This document shows, piece by piece, positions 45,281 through 53,968 of a stretch of 64,000 nt of DNA (positions within the stretch are counted from its first letter, which is position 1; every line of letters begins with the position of its first letter). The stretch comes from JBBPZA01 sp963728925 (GTDB lineage: Bacteria; Actinomycetota; Thermoleophilia; Solirubrobacterales; Solirubrobacteraceae). The stretch covers positions 1-64,000 of the forward strand of contig CAVSMB010000002.1 of assembly GCA_963728925.1 (NCBI GenBank), written 5' to 3'. Below the pieces are notes generated by a model. It did no database searches and was not told the origin of the DNA. It saw only the letters and a program-made list of their open reading frames with translations. Position numbers and translations under genes: made by a program.

Positions 45281-46723
45281 TCAGGGCGGCAGCGCGTAGA
45301 CCGCGTCGATCGTGGCCTGGAAGACGCGGGTGTGACGGAAGCCCTGTGGCAGGTGCAGGATCGTGCGCCGGCCACTGCGCGCGATGCGGGCGGGCACGTT
45401 GAACAGCAACCGTCGTAGCGTCTTGGCGGCCCGGCGTAGCGGCGCGTCCTCGGGCGCCTTGCCCGACGCGCCCGCGGCGGGCCAGAGGTCGCAGCAGAAG
45501 GCGGTCAGGTTGAGCGCCAGCAGCGCGGCGGCGAGCCAGACACGGTTGGCGTGTTCGTTGCCGGAGGGCAGGTGCCGCAGCGCCTGGCCGAGCTTGGCCT
45601 CCTTCAGGCGCTCCTCGATCTGCGCGCGGTGGCGGTGGAAGTGCTCGATCCAGACGGCGGGCTGCCAGTGGAGGTCGCTGAGGATGAACGAGTAGCCGTA
45701 GACCGACGCGGCCTTGCCCTCGAGCGCGAGCTGAAGCTGGGCGGGGTGGATCGTCTTCAGCCGCCGCGAACCCTTGCGCTTGGCGATCTCCGATGCGGTG
45801 AACGGGACGCGCCTGACGATCAGCCGCAGCGGTTCGTGCTTCCAGCCCTCGGGACGGTAGGCGGTCTCGGCGACCTGCGCGCCGGGCATATCGAGCGCGT
45901 CGGTCCAGGCGCTCTCGGGGATCTCGGCCAGCTTCTTCCACATCGCCTGGTTGCGCGGCACCGAGACGGTGAAGCGCGAGCACTCGGCGCGCAGCCGCTG
46001 CAGCAGCTCGACCTGGTAGTAGGCCGAGTCGATCCGGAACGTCGCCGGCGCGTGCCCTGCCGGCAGCAGCGAAAGCGCCCGGCTGGCGATCCGCGCGCAC
46101 TCGGCGCCGGTGAGCTTCTCGCGATTGCCGCCGACCAGCTCGCTGCTCAGCGCGCGGCCGCGCTCGGCCCAGAACGCCACATGCGGCGCGTAGCTCATGT
46201 GGCCGTGACGGCTGCGTGCGGCGCCCTGCTTGCAAGCGCCGTAGACGGTCACCTGGGTTGCGTCCAGATCGACGGTCGGCGGCTCGCCGCCGTCGCGTCC
46301 CAGCGCCCGGTCCAGACGCTCACCCGCGCGCGCAGCCGCGCGCTCGATCCGCTGGCAGTGCACGCGCCGGAAGCGCTTGGCGTTCTGCAAGGCCGTCGGC
46401 GCCGACGGCGTGGCGCCGACCGCGCGCAGCGCGGCGCCGGCGCGGTCAGCGCGCACGTCCTCGATGTGGTCAAAGAACGCGCCGCCGACCAGCTGGCACT
46501 CAGCCACCGCGACCACCAGCTCGCCGGGCGAGAGGCCGCGGCGGCGGACCTTCACCGGCCGGGCGCGCCGCTCCACGGCCAGCTCGGCGTCGATCAGCCC
46601 CGCCAGCCCGAGCCGGTGCGCCAGCTCGCCCGAGATCGCCAGCCCGGCGTAGGGGGTGAGCGTCGGATCATCCGCGCGGATGATCAGCCGTCCGGGGCGT
46701 CTGGCACCGTTAACGCCAATCAC
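45281..46723 (-). CDS. IS1380-family transposase
   Basis: 480 residues, complete frame from GTG 46723. The DDE core is recognisable: TVDLDATQVTVYGACKQG, FRIDSAYYQVELLQRLRAEC and the QIEERLKEAKLGQALRHLPS Glu region, followed by the NEHANRVWLAAALLALNLTA helix typical of the family. The nested ISKra4-type element lies beyond its stop codon and does not harm it, so the protein may still be active. Confidence 0.93.
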   Translation of the reverse strand: MIGVNGARRPGRLIIRADDPTLTPYAGLAISGELAHRLGLAGLIDAELAVERRARPVKVRRRGLSPGELVVAVAECQLVGGAFFDHIEDVRADRAGAALRAVGATPSAPTALQNAKRFRRVHCQRIERAAARAGERLDRALGRDGGEPPTVDLDATQVTVYGACKQGAARSRHGHMSYAPHVAFWAERGRALSSELVGGNREKLTGAECARIASRALSLLPAGHAPATFRIDSAYYQVELLQRLRAECSRFTVSVPRNQAMWKKLAEIPESAWTDALDMPGAQVAETAYRPEGWKHEPLRLIVRRVPFTASEIAKRKGSRRLKTIHPAQLQLALEGKAASVYGYSFILSDLHWQPAVWIEHFHRHRAQIEERLKEAKLGQALRHLPSGNEHANRVWLAAALLALNLTAFCCDLWPAAGASGKAPEDAPLRRAAKTLRRLLFNVPARIARSGRRTILHLPQGFRHTRVFQATIDAVYALPP

Positions 46724-46794
46724 CCCCCGGGTGACCCCGCCTCACCGTCACAACCAGGTCTCACAACCCGCACCCTGACAGTCAAGGCGGACGG

Positions 46795-46820
46795 AAAAGC
46801 CCCGTGTTTGCGGGGTTTTT
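46795..46820. terminator. Hairpin terminator guarding the IS1380-family transposase
   Basis: AAAAGCCCCG and CGGGGTTTTT pair perfectly around TGTTTG. With U/A tracts on both sides it can act in both directions. Lying between the right end and the transposase start, it should stop outside transcripts from driving the transposase. Confidence 0.7.
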
Positions 46821-47318
46821 CCAACTCAAGAGGGCCTTCGCACAAGCCCTCACCAGACCCTCAGCAAGAGTCAGCCACCACTACCCACTGATCTAGGTCT
46901 GATCTCTGTCGTGGTCGTCGTGCTCGTCGCCCTCCTCATGGGCTTCCGCTCGGGCGCGGGAGTGCTGGCGTGGCTCGCGGTCGCCGGCATCCTGATCCTG
47001 TTCACCCTGGCGTTGACGTGGATCGCCGTAATCCCCGGTCTTACCGCGAAGACCGCGGACGGCGCGAGCGCGTTCTCCTACCCGCTCATCTTCCTGCCGT
47101 TCATCAGCTCGGCATTCGTGCCCACCGACACCATGCCCGGCCCGGTGCGCGCCTTCGCCGAGAACCAGCCCGTGACGACCATCGTCAACGCGATCCGCGA
47201 CCTGCTCACACAGCAGCCGGTCGGCACCGACATCTGGATCGCCCTTGCCTGGTGTGTCGGCATCCTCATCGTCGCGCACACCTTCGCCATGGTCACCTAC
47301 CGCCGCAGGATCTCCTAG

Positions 47319-47508
47319 CCTCGATTCGCCGGTAGGGCTGCGGGCGGTGGGCGTGCGCCGCAGGCGTGCCTGAGCATGAACCAGCAGTGAGGCCCCGAAA
47401 GGCTGTGCCGGGTGAGGGACGTTCGACGCCGTCACCAACGCCCTGATGCAGCCGGGTAGGGCGGCATAACAGCTTTGCCGTTGCGATGGTCCGCGACTGC
47501 TGCTTTCC
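47319..47508. other. Intergenic stretch between permease remnant and ISL3 element
   Basis: No gene seen. The final 8 bp (47501-47508, TGCTTTCC) are the left target copy of the ISL3 element. Confidence 0.4.
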
Positions 47509-48927
47509 GGGTCTCCTCGCCGTTTGGGGGTGAGGGGCGTGCGGGGATGGTGGCGTGAGCAGGGCTTTCGCGGCTGAGGATTCCTTCGGACGTTGCGCAG
47601 ACGGCGGGCGACGCACCGCCGTCCTCGATGCAGGCTGCCGGGTGATGAAGCTCAGCGGCTTGCAGAGGAGGGCGACGTGCGCGTCACCACGGCATTGAAG
47701 CGACTGTTGCGCCTGCCCGGCGCCTCGGTCACCGATGTCAGCTTCGGCGTCGAGGGGGTGATCGTGACCGTTCGGCTGCGGCGCCGGCGGCGGGTGTGCT
47801 CGGGCTGCGGGCAGACCGGTCGGCGGGTTGAGATCCACGACCGTCGCGTGAAGCGCTGGCGCCACCTCGACCTCGGCTCGAGCCGGTGCGTGATCGAGTG
47901 CGAGCTGCGCCGCCTGCGCTGCCCCGATTGCGGCGTGCATCTGGAGGCGGTGCCGTGGGCGCGGCCGGGCGCGGCACACACGCGCGACTTCGAGGACGTC
48001 GTCGCCTGGCTCGCCCAGCAGATGGCCAAGACGCCGATCGCGGGACTCTTGCGGATCGCCTGGGACACCGTCGGGCGGATCGTCGAGCGGGTGGTCGCCG
48101 AGCACCTCGACGAGCGCCGCCTGAACGGCCTGGTCGCGATCGGCTGCGACGAGATCAGCTACCGCCGTGGCCAGCGCTACCTGACCTCGGTCGCGGACCA
48201 CGCCAGCGGCGCGATCGTATAGTGCGCCCCCGGCCGCAACGCCCAGACCTTGCAGGCCTTCTTCGACCTGCTCGGCGACCGCAGACACTCGATCCGGGCC
48301 GTCTCGATCGACATGGCCGGCGGCTACCAGCAAGCGATCCGCGAGCACCTGCCCGACGCGCAGAACTGCTTTGACCCCTTCCACGTCGTGCGGCTCGCGC
48401 AGCGCGCCGTCGACCAGGTCCGCCGCACGAATGGAACGCCCACGCGCGCTCACACACGCCCACGGGCCGCTGGATCAAGGGCACCCGCTGGTCGCTGCTC
48501 AAAGCACCCGCCAAGCAGTCGATCGAGCAGCTCGCGCTGCTCCACGAGGTCCAGCAGGCCAACAAGCCGCTCTACCGCGCCTTCCTGCTCAAAGAGGAAC
48601 TCCGCGTCCTCTACCAGCTTCCCGATCCCGCGCTCGCGCCCGAGCACCTCGACGCCTGGCTCGGCTGGGCCTCGCGCTCCAAGCTCGAGCCGTTCGTCAA
48701 GCTCGCCCGCACGATCCGCCGCCACCGCGACGGGATCCTCAACGGGATCCGCCTCGGGCTCAACAACGGGCGCCTCGAAGGACTCAACAGCCGCATCCGC
48801 CTGATCAGCCACCGCAGCTTCGGCTTCCACTCCGCCGCGCCCCTCATCGCCCTCATCCACCTCTGCTGCACCCACATCACCATCGACCTACCGCGATGAA
48901 CCTCACCCCCAAAACGACCGGAGCGCC
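47509..48927 (+). mobile_element. ISL3-family element, decayed
   Basis: Imperfect terminal inverted repeats of about 27 bp (left begins GGGTCTCCTCG, right complement begins GGCGCTCCGG) share the core TTTGGGGGTGAGG. An 8-bp duplication, TGCTTTCC, lies at 47501-47508 and 48928-48935. Family, repeat start and duplication length agree with ISL3. Its transposase is disrupted. Confidence 0.85.
47677..48900 (+). pseudogene. ISL3-family transposase with a stop and a frameshift
   Basis: GTG 47677 has GAGGAGG just upstream. The N-terminal zinc finger (VCSGCGQTGRRVEIHDRRVK, RCPDCGVHLEAVPWARPGA) and GLVAIGCDEISYRRGQRYLT are intact. TAG at 48220-48222 then replaces the expected Trp of a VWCAPGRN motif. 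The frame goes on through SIDMAGGYQQAIREHLPDAQ to about 48425 and slips, resuming as EWNAHARSHTPTGRWIKGTR and ending LNNGRLEGLNSRIRLISHRS. The two lesions make it non-functional as it stands. Confidence 0.88.
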
Positions 48928-49212
48928 TGCTTTCCGTGCGAGGGCGCGTCCGCCGGACTGCTCCTCCTCGTCCATTCCGACAGCAGGGCTCGTCCTCGAG
49001 CCGGCCGCTGCTTCTGCCTCGATGCAGCAGCGCGGCCGGCGCGCGGTCGGATCCTTGTCGCACTGCCGCGGGTCGTCCATGGCGGAAGTGCTCGGGAATG
49101 TCCCCTGACCGCCTTGGGCGATTGTGTCGCGGCGGCCTGGTGACCTCGTTGCTTCTCCAGACCGGCGGGCGTAGTCTCGCGCACCAAGTTCCCTACCCCA
49201 CGGAGGTCCTCC

Positions 49213-50103
49213 ATGACCACCGCCGGCATCCTCCCTGACGTCGGGATCGAGCTTCGGGAGGGTTACGCCAAAGTCGGCGATGTGAACTTGCATTACGTCG
49301 AGGCCGGTGACGGGCCGCTGGTCGTTCTGCTGCACGGCTTCCCGGAGTTCTGGTTCGGTTGGCGGCTACAGATCAAGCCGCTCGTGGCGGCGGGTTTTCG
49401 GGTGGTCGCCCCCGACACGCGTGGCTACAACCTGTCATCGAAGCCAGATGGCTTCGAGGCCTACGCCGTCGACCTGCTCGCCGCCGATATCCGCGGCCTC
49501 ATCGGAGAACGCGGTGCGGAGTCCGCGCTGTTGGTCGGTCACGACTGGGGCGGATCCATCGCCTGGGCCACCGCGATGAACCACCCCGAGGTGGTCGACC
49601 GACTCGCCATCCTCAACGCGGCCCATCCGCGGCGGCTCCAACAGGGACTGCAGCACCCGAGCCAGCTTCGGAAGTCCTGGTACTTCTTCTTCTTTGCAGT
49701 ACCGGGACTGCCCGAGGACGTGGTGCACGCCAGAGACTGGCACTTCTTCCGACACTTCCTGCATGACGCGAACCCGCCTTACACGCCACAGGAAATCGAA
49801 CGCTACGTCGAGGCGTGGTCGCAGCCAGGGGCAGCGGCCGGGATGATCAACTACTACCGCGCCTCGGTAAGACAGTCCCAGAAGGAAGCCGCAGCAAAGG
49901 TTCGCTCGATTTCGGCGCCGACACTGGTCATCTGGGGAGAGCGCGATTCGTACCTCGGCTCGGACCTCGCCGAGCCCGCACGCGACGACGTGCCCAACCT
50001 CGACCGCGTGGAGCGCCTGGCCGAGGCGTCGCACTGGGTGCATCACGACGAGGCTGCACGCGTCAACCAACTGCTCATCGACTTCTTCGCCCCCGCGGCA
50101 TAG
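49213..50103 (+). CDS. Epoxide hydrolase-like alpha/beta hydrolase
   Basis: A 296-residue EphA-type enzyme. It has VVLLHGFPEFWFGWRLQIKP (HGFPE oxyanion motif), PDTRGYNLSSKP, the Asp nucleophile elbow VGHDWGGSIAW, the acid in VIWGERDSYLG and the His in LAEASHWVHHDE. The cap holds the FFFFAVPGLPED segment and YYRASV, which supplies ring-opening Tyr residues in this family. It likely opens epoxides to diols. GGAGG lies 6 bp before ATG 49213. Confidence 0.88.
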   Translation: MTTAGILPDVGIELREGYAKVGDVNLHYVEAGDGPLVVLLHGFPEFWFGWRLQIKPLVAAGFRVVAPDTRGYNLSSKPDGFEAYAVDLLAADIRGLIGERGAESALLVGHDWGGSIAWATAMNHPEVVDRLAILNAAHPRRLQQGLQHPSQLRKSWYFFFFAVPGLPEDVVHARDWHFFRHFLHDANPPYTPQEIERYVEAWSQPGAAAGMINYYRASVRQSQKEAAAKVRSISAPTLVIWGERDSYLGSDLAEPARDDVPNLDRVERLAEASHWVHHDEAARVNQLLIDFFAPAA

Positions 50104-50376
50104 GCGTTTCTTATTCGGGACTTCTGCTTTCGTCGGAGGCTGTCCTGTGTAAATAGCACCGAAAAGAAGTTGCGCTCGCAACGTGGGGACGACCGGACTG
50201 ACATCGGCTCCTGGGGTGGCGTCGTCCCACAAGCGCCGGCCTCACACCGCCAAGCGAGGGCTGTTGTCCCACGACTAATTGACGCACCTGTTCGTGGACC
50301 GGTTTGTGCAACAGCCACGTCGGAACCCGGGAGCCGGCGAGGCATCAGTGCGAACCCGTGGCCGCCCGGAGGCGCG

Positions 50377-51141
50377 TCAGCGGATGCGGACGGGCGTTCC
50401 GATTGGCATGAGTCTTGCGAGTCGTGTGATGGCTGGGTTGGGGACGCGCACGCAACCGTGGGAGGGTCTGCCTGGGATGAGCCCTGGCTCGTTGGTTCCG
50501 TGGATGCCGACGACGCCGCCGCCGGGCCAGTCGCTGAGCACCGAGTACCCGCTGGTTCCGAAGGCCCACGGGCCGTAGAGCCCGGTCGAGTTGGAGACGC
50601 GGATGCGTTCGCGGATCCAGAAGCGACCGGCCGGGGTAGGGGTGCTTGCCTTGCCGATCCCTACCGGCGAGCGCCAGATGCGCCGGCCGGCTTGGTAGAG
50701 GGTCGCGCGCAACCGGCGACGATCGATGACCAGCTGAGTGCTGACCGTGCGCATGGGGCCAAGTCCGGTCGCGGGGACCCAGCCAGTTCGGCCGTTAGGA
50801 CGCATGGGAACGCGCACCTGGATCCAGGCCTTCCCGTTGGGATCGATCCAGCGCCTGAGGAGGAGGTAGACCTCGGAATAGCCGTCCTCGGTTCTCGGGT
50901 GTAGGCGGACGATCGTGGCGGCATCACTCCGGGGTGAGCGGCGGACTCGCAGATTCGCGGCTGGGTTTGCCCACGAGGTCAGCGTGGTCTCATTAGACAG
51001 CTGCTGTTCTGGACCGTCGGGCACCGCCGATGGTCGTGCCGGCGCCGACGCGTTCGCCGGCACACTCCCGCTGAGAGTGAGGACGCCCCACCCACAAACG
51101 ACTAGGCCGAAACGTCCCGCTCGCTTGGTCGGGAGGGCCAT
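50377..51141 (-). CDS. Exported L,D-transpeptidase (YkuD)
   Basis: 254 residues from ATG 51141. An N-terminal signal/anchor (RFGLVVCGWGVLTLSGSVPA), an SH3-like region (ANLRVRRSPRSDAATIVRLH) and a YkuD domain with VGIGKASTPTPAGRFWIRER and the catalytic GVVGIHGTNEPGLIPGRPSH...GCVRV Cys-His motif. It should cross-link peptidoglycan or attach proteins outside the membrane. The frame is open further upstream to 51282, but the signal peptide fits the chosen start. It lies 22 bp after the ice-binding gene on the same strand. Confidence 0.9.
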   Translation of the reverse strand: MALPTKRAGRFGLVVCGWGVLTLSGSVPANASAPARPSAVPDGPEQQLSNETTLTSWANPAANLRVRRSPRSDAATIVRLHPRTEDGYSEVYLLLRRWIDPNGKAWIQVRVPMRPNGRTGWVPATGLGPMRTVSTQLVIDRRRLRATLYQAGRRIWRSPVGIGKASTPTPAGRFWIRERIRVSNSTGLYGPWAFGTSGYSVLSDWPGGGVVGIHGTNEPGLIPGRPSHGCVRVPNPAITRLARLMPIGTPVRIR

Positions 51142-51163
51142 GGGGTTGACCGGTGAGGTCGGT

Positions 51164-52546
51164 CTAGCCCGTGAACTTGGGTCCGCCAGTGGACCCGCGG
51201 TGACCCTTGCTCGCCGTCCGGAACGTGCGGTTTGCGCCAAAGCGCGTGCCGAGAGGGCTGACCGCGACGAGCCGGTAGTCATAGAGCGTCCCCGGCCGCA
51301 ATCCGCGGACTATGGCCTTTGCCTTGAACGTCTTTCTCGCGAAGCCCGCAGGAAGCTTGGATGTGCGGCGACCGTACTTCCTGGTCGTCCCGTACTCGAA
51401 GTAATACGTCGTCGTGGCACCGTTGGGGTGGACCTTGCCATGCAGCCGCCCTCCGCCGGTCCCAACCGGCGACGCTGAGCCGGTTGTTACCAGAGGCGGC
51501 GCCGCCGGGGTCGTGGTCGTGCCGCCTGGGGTCGTGGTCGTGCCGCCTGGGGTCGTGGTCGTGCCGCCGCCGGTCGTGCCGCCGCCGGTCGTGCCGCCTG
51601 GGGTCGTGGTCGTGCTGCCTGGGGTCGTGGTCGTGCCGCCGCCGGTCGTGCCGCCGCCGGTCGTGCCGCCTGGGGTCGTGGTCGTACCGCCGCCGGTCGT
51701 GCCGCCGCCGCCCGTTCCGCCGCCGCCCGTTCCGCCGCCGCCCGTGCTCGTCGCACACCGCGCTGTGGTGATCACATTGTCATCCAAAGTGACGGCGCCA
51801 TTGCGGGCCAAGACTCGGCCGTCAACGTTCGCGCCGGTATTCAAGGTGCCCGACGTCAAGGCCAGGATGTTTCCCCTGAAGGTGGAGTTGGTTCCCAGCG
51901 TTGCAGAGCTCCCGACCTGCCAGAAGACGTTGCACGCCTGGGCGCCGCCGATGAGGTTGACGCTGCTACCCGATGCGGTGATCAGCGTGGAGCCGGCCTG
52001 GAAGACGAAGACGGCGTTGGGGTCGCCCTGGGCGTCGAGCGTCAAAGCCCCAGTCAGCCCGAGGGACGACGTGGACTTATAGACACCCGGAGTTAGCGTT
52101 TGTCCGCCCAGGTTGCCCGACACGCTGTTCGGAGGGGTCCGCCCCGCCGCATCGTTGTACGCGGTCGTCAGATCAGTCTTGGCCTGGCCGGCGACACCAT
52201 CGGCTGCATGGATCGTCCCGAACACGGTGCCGGGCGGAAAACCGGTGACCGCTGTGCCTGGGCTCACTGCAAGATCCCCATGGATCACGCTGGGACCGGT
52301 GTTGGTGACCGTGGACCCGGCCAGGACCGCGAAGCTGTCGGCCGTTCCAAGACCGACCGGGGGCTGCGCCGCCACGGCGGTGCTCGCGAACGCCAGCGTC
52401 AGTAGCGACGCGAGGACAACAGAGAAGCTCGGGCCGAGACGGCCTAGGCAAGAGCCTTGAGCGCAACCAGTCCAGGGGCGACCACCGCTTGACGGGCGGA
52501 ACGCCGAAGCCGCTCGGGGGCGCCTCGAGTTGAGAATGCCGAGCAT
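51164..52546 (-). CDS. Secreted ice-binding-type (DUF3494) protein with Gly/Thr-rich repeats
   Basis: 460 residues. A signal region with a long basic lead (core SVVLASLLTLAFASTAVAA, cut near 60) is followed by a DUF3494 beta-solenoid: LGTADSFAVLAGSTVTNTGP, GDLAVSPGTAVTGFPPGTVF, LTLDAQGDPNAVFVFQAGST and GNILALTSGTLNTGANVDGR. A 90-residue Gly/Thr/Pro linker and a fibronectin-like end (TTYYFEYGTTRKYGRRTSKL) come last. Such domains bind ice or act as adhesins. ATG 52546 has GGAAGGTGG upstream. Confidence 0.85.
   Translation of the reverse strand: MLGILNSRRPRAASAFRPSSGGRPWTGCAQGSCLGRLGPSFSVVLASLLTLAFASTAVAAQPPVGLGTADSFAVLAGSTVTNTGPSVIHGDLAVSPGTAVTGFPPGTVFGTIHAADGVAGQAKTDLTTAYNDAAGRTPPNSVSGNLGGQTLTPGVYKSTSSLGLTGALTLDAQGDPNAVFVFQAGSTLITASGSSVNLIGGAQACNVFWQVGSSATLGTNSTFRGNILALTSGTLNTGANVDGRVLARNGAVTLDDNVITTARCATSTGGGGTGGGGTGGGGTTGGGTTTTPGGTTGGGTTGGGTTTTPGSTTTTPGGTTGGGTTGGGTTTTPGGTTTTPGGTTTTPAAPPLVTTGSASPVGTGGGRLHGKVHPNGATTTYYFEYGTTRKYGRRTSKLPAGFARKTFKAKAIVRGLRPGTLYDYRLVAVSPLGTRFGANRTFRTASKGHRGSTGGPKFTG
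51490..51760 (-). repeat. Low-complexity tandem repeats in the ice-binding gene
   Basis: Short direct repeats (units around GGGTCGTGGTCGTGCCGCC on the plus strand) encode blocks of GGGTT and TTTTPGG. Unit number probably varies between strains by slippage. Confidence 0.8.
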
Positions 52547-52864
52547 GTGCGCAACCACCTTCCGGGAACGCTTCAGGGCCGACCAAGAACGCCTGCCGCA
52601 GTTGGGAATCCACACGAAGCAACCCGTGCAGACGCCGTCAAGACTCCAGACTTCTGTTGGTGATCGGCTTCCCCCCGGCGCCGCCTGAGCCAAGTTAAGG
52701 CACCTGGACAGAAAGGGGACAAATGCCAGACAGGGCCGCGCGGAAGCGACCAAGAGGCCCTCGGCTCGGTCGTCTTGTTCCGCGGCGGCAGTCGCGATGG
52801 CCGGTGAGCGATAGGCGCTCGAGTAGCACCCGGCGCGGGCGGACGAGCGCGGGACCGCGTCTCG
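52547..52864. other. Intergenic region of the divergent ice-binding and glycosyltransferase genes
   Basis: The 320 bp hold the long leader of the ice-binding gene. No known riboswitch was recognised, though the length and GC drop (52620-52720) would allow a regulatory leader. Confidence 0.35.
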
Positions 52865-52870
52865 TAGGGT
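52865..52870 (+). promoter_or_regulatory. Putative -10 element fixing a leaderless start
   Basis: TAGGGT lies 7 nt before GTG 52878. The upstream in-frame GTG at 52869 would overlap this box, so 52878 is the better start. Confidence 0.5.
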
Positions 52871-52877
52871 GCCCGCC

Positions 52878-53915
52878 GTGGAGTCGCTGCCCCCCATCGC
52901 CGTCCTGCTGCTCCCCCGCACCCTCGAGCAGTTCATCCTGCGCGACCAGGCGCAGGACCTGCTGCGCGCCGACGGGGTGGTCGCCGTCGAGCCGGCGCGC
53001 GTGCCCTACGGGGTCCTCGGGCGGCTCCCGCCGGCGCTCGCCGACGCGCTTGCGGCGAGCCAGGCGCGTCGCCTCTCGCTGCCCGGCGAGCCGCGCGCCG
53101 TGGTCATCTTCCATCCGTTCCAGTATCCGCTCGCCCGCGCGATCATCGCCCGCCATCCGGGCTGCGAGCTCTGGTACGGGCGCTGGGACCGCTACGAGGA
53201 GGCGCTCGACGCGAGCCCGCGCGACCGCGTGCGGCTTCGCGAGCTCCACGAGCAGGCCGCCGCGCGCTCGAGCCTGACCTTCGTCGCCTCCGATGCGCTC
53301 GCGGCGCTCGAGCGCGACGCGGGCCGCACGCCGACGCTCGTCCCGCTGGCGGCGGACTCCTTCCCGGCACCCGACCCCGCCGGGGTGACGGTGGCCGTCT
53401 CGCTCGGCCACCTCGGCCACCGCGTGGACTGGGCGCTGCTGCGAGAGGTCGCCGAGCGGATGGGCGACCGCCTGATCGTCCTGCTCGTCGGCGCGTGGCA
53501 CGAGGACGAGCTGCGCGCCGACGAGGACTTCGCGGCGTGCCGCGCGGCGCCCAACCTCGTGTGGCTGGGCTCTCGCTCCGACGACGAGGCCGCACGTCTC
53601 ATCCTCGTCGCCGACGTGGGCATCGTGCCCTTCAAACGCCATCCCTTCAACGACGCGGGTCTCCCCTACCGGATCCTGAAGTACGCGCGCCTCGGGCGCC
53701 GCACGATCGCTCCCGAGCTGCCGGGCGCGGGCACGTGGGCGCGCGCGGTCACCTTCGTCCCCGACGCTGAGGCGTGGGTCGGCGCGCTGCGCGACGCCGC
53801 CGGCGCCCGCGCACGCCCGGACCGCGAGCTACGGGAATGGGCCCTGGAGCAGCGGGCCTCCACCCAGAACGCCCCGCTGTGGCGGCGCCTGCAGGCCCTT
53901 GGGATCGTCGCGTGA
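52878..53915 (+). CDS. Glycosyltransferase (GT-B type) of the second polysaccharide cluster
   Basis: 345 residues from GTG 52878 (VESLPPIAVLLLPRTLEQF). The C-terminal half has ERMGDRLIVLLVGAWHEDEL, NLVWLGSRSDDEAARLILVA and ADVGIVPFKRHPFNDAGLPY with the LPYRILKYARLGRRTIAPEL end, matching GT-B proteins that use a short-chain acceptor. The N-terminal half is variable. It converges with the O-antigen ligase-type gene (about 50 bp apart). The sugar is unknown. Confidence 0.78.
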   Translation: MESLPPIAVLLLPRTLEQFILRDQAQDLLRADGVVAVEPARVPYGVLGRLPPALADALAASQARRLSLPGEPRAVVIFHPFQYPLARAIIARHPGCELWYGRWDRYEEALDASPRDRVRLRELHEQAAARSSLTFVASDALAALERDAGRTPTLVPLAADSFPAPDPAGVTVAVSLGHLGHRVDWALLREVAERMGDRLIVLLVGAWHEDELRADEDFAACRAAPNLVWLGSRSDDEAARLILVADVGIVPFKRHPFNDAGLPYRILKYARLGRRTIAPELPGAGTWARAVTFVPDAEAWVGALRDAAGARARPDRELREWALEQRASTQNAPLWRRLQALGIVA

Positions 53916-53968
53916 GGCCGGGCCACGCTCGCGTCACCCGAGGCCGACAGCGACCTCGGTCGCGCGCC

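Larger units (their letters stand above)
43055..46897 (-). mobile_element. IS1380-family element inserted in the ABC permease gene
   Basis: The ends are a perfect 12-bp inverted repeat, CCTAGATCAGTG, followed by similar bases (GAGTA versus GGGTA), with a 5-bp duplication. CCTAG ends and short duplications fit the IS1380/ISEcp1 family. Its transposase gene is intact. It hosts a nested ISKra4-type element between the transposase stop and the left end; without that it would be 1,820 bp. Confidence 0.85.
42709..47318 (+). pseudogene. ABC-2 permease split by an IS1380-family element
   Basis: The left part (42709-43054) encodes TTIMPVAFMLLFVYVFGGAI and later LDMKSGIFERFQSMPIARSS. The right part (46903-47318) has LLMGFRSGAGVLAWLAVAGI, PLIFLPFISSAFVPTDTMPG and LAWCVGILIVAHTFAMVTYR. 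Removing the element and one 5-bp target copy restores one frame of 253 residues, a DrrB-like exporter permease paired with the split ATPase. Codon 75 (42931-42933) is TAA where Tyr or similar is expected (GIS-stop-TAFRLF), a second, independent lesion. GAGTAAGGAACAACA precedes the ATG. Confidence 0.92.

Noticed and set aside
37753..48935. Integrative element or prophage carrying the PadR region
   Set aside because: No integrase, recombinase, attachment repeats or conjugation/phage genes; the region is explained by separate IS and intron insertions.
52547..52700. Riboswitch in the ice-binding gene leader
   Set aside because: Searched by eye for c-di-GMP and c-di-AMP aptamer cores; none matched convincingly. 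A covariance-model scan would settle it.
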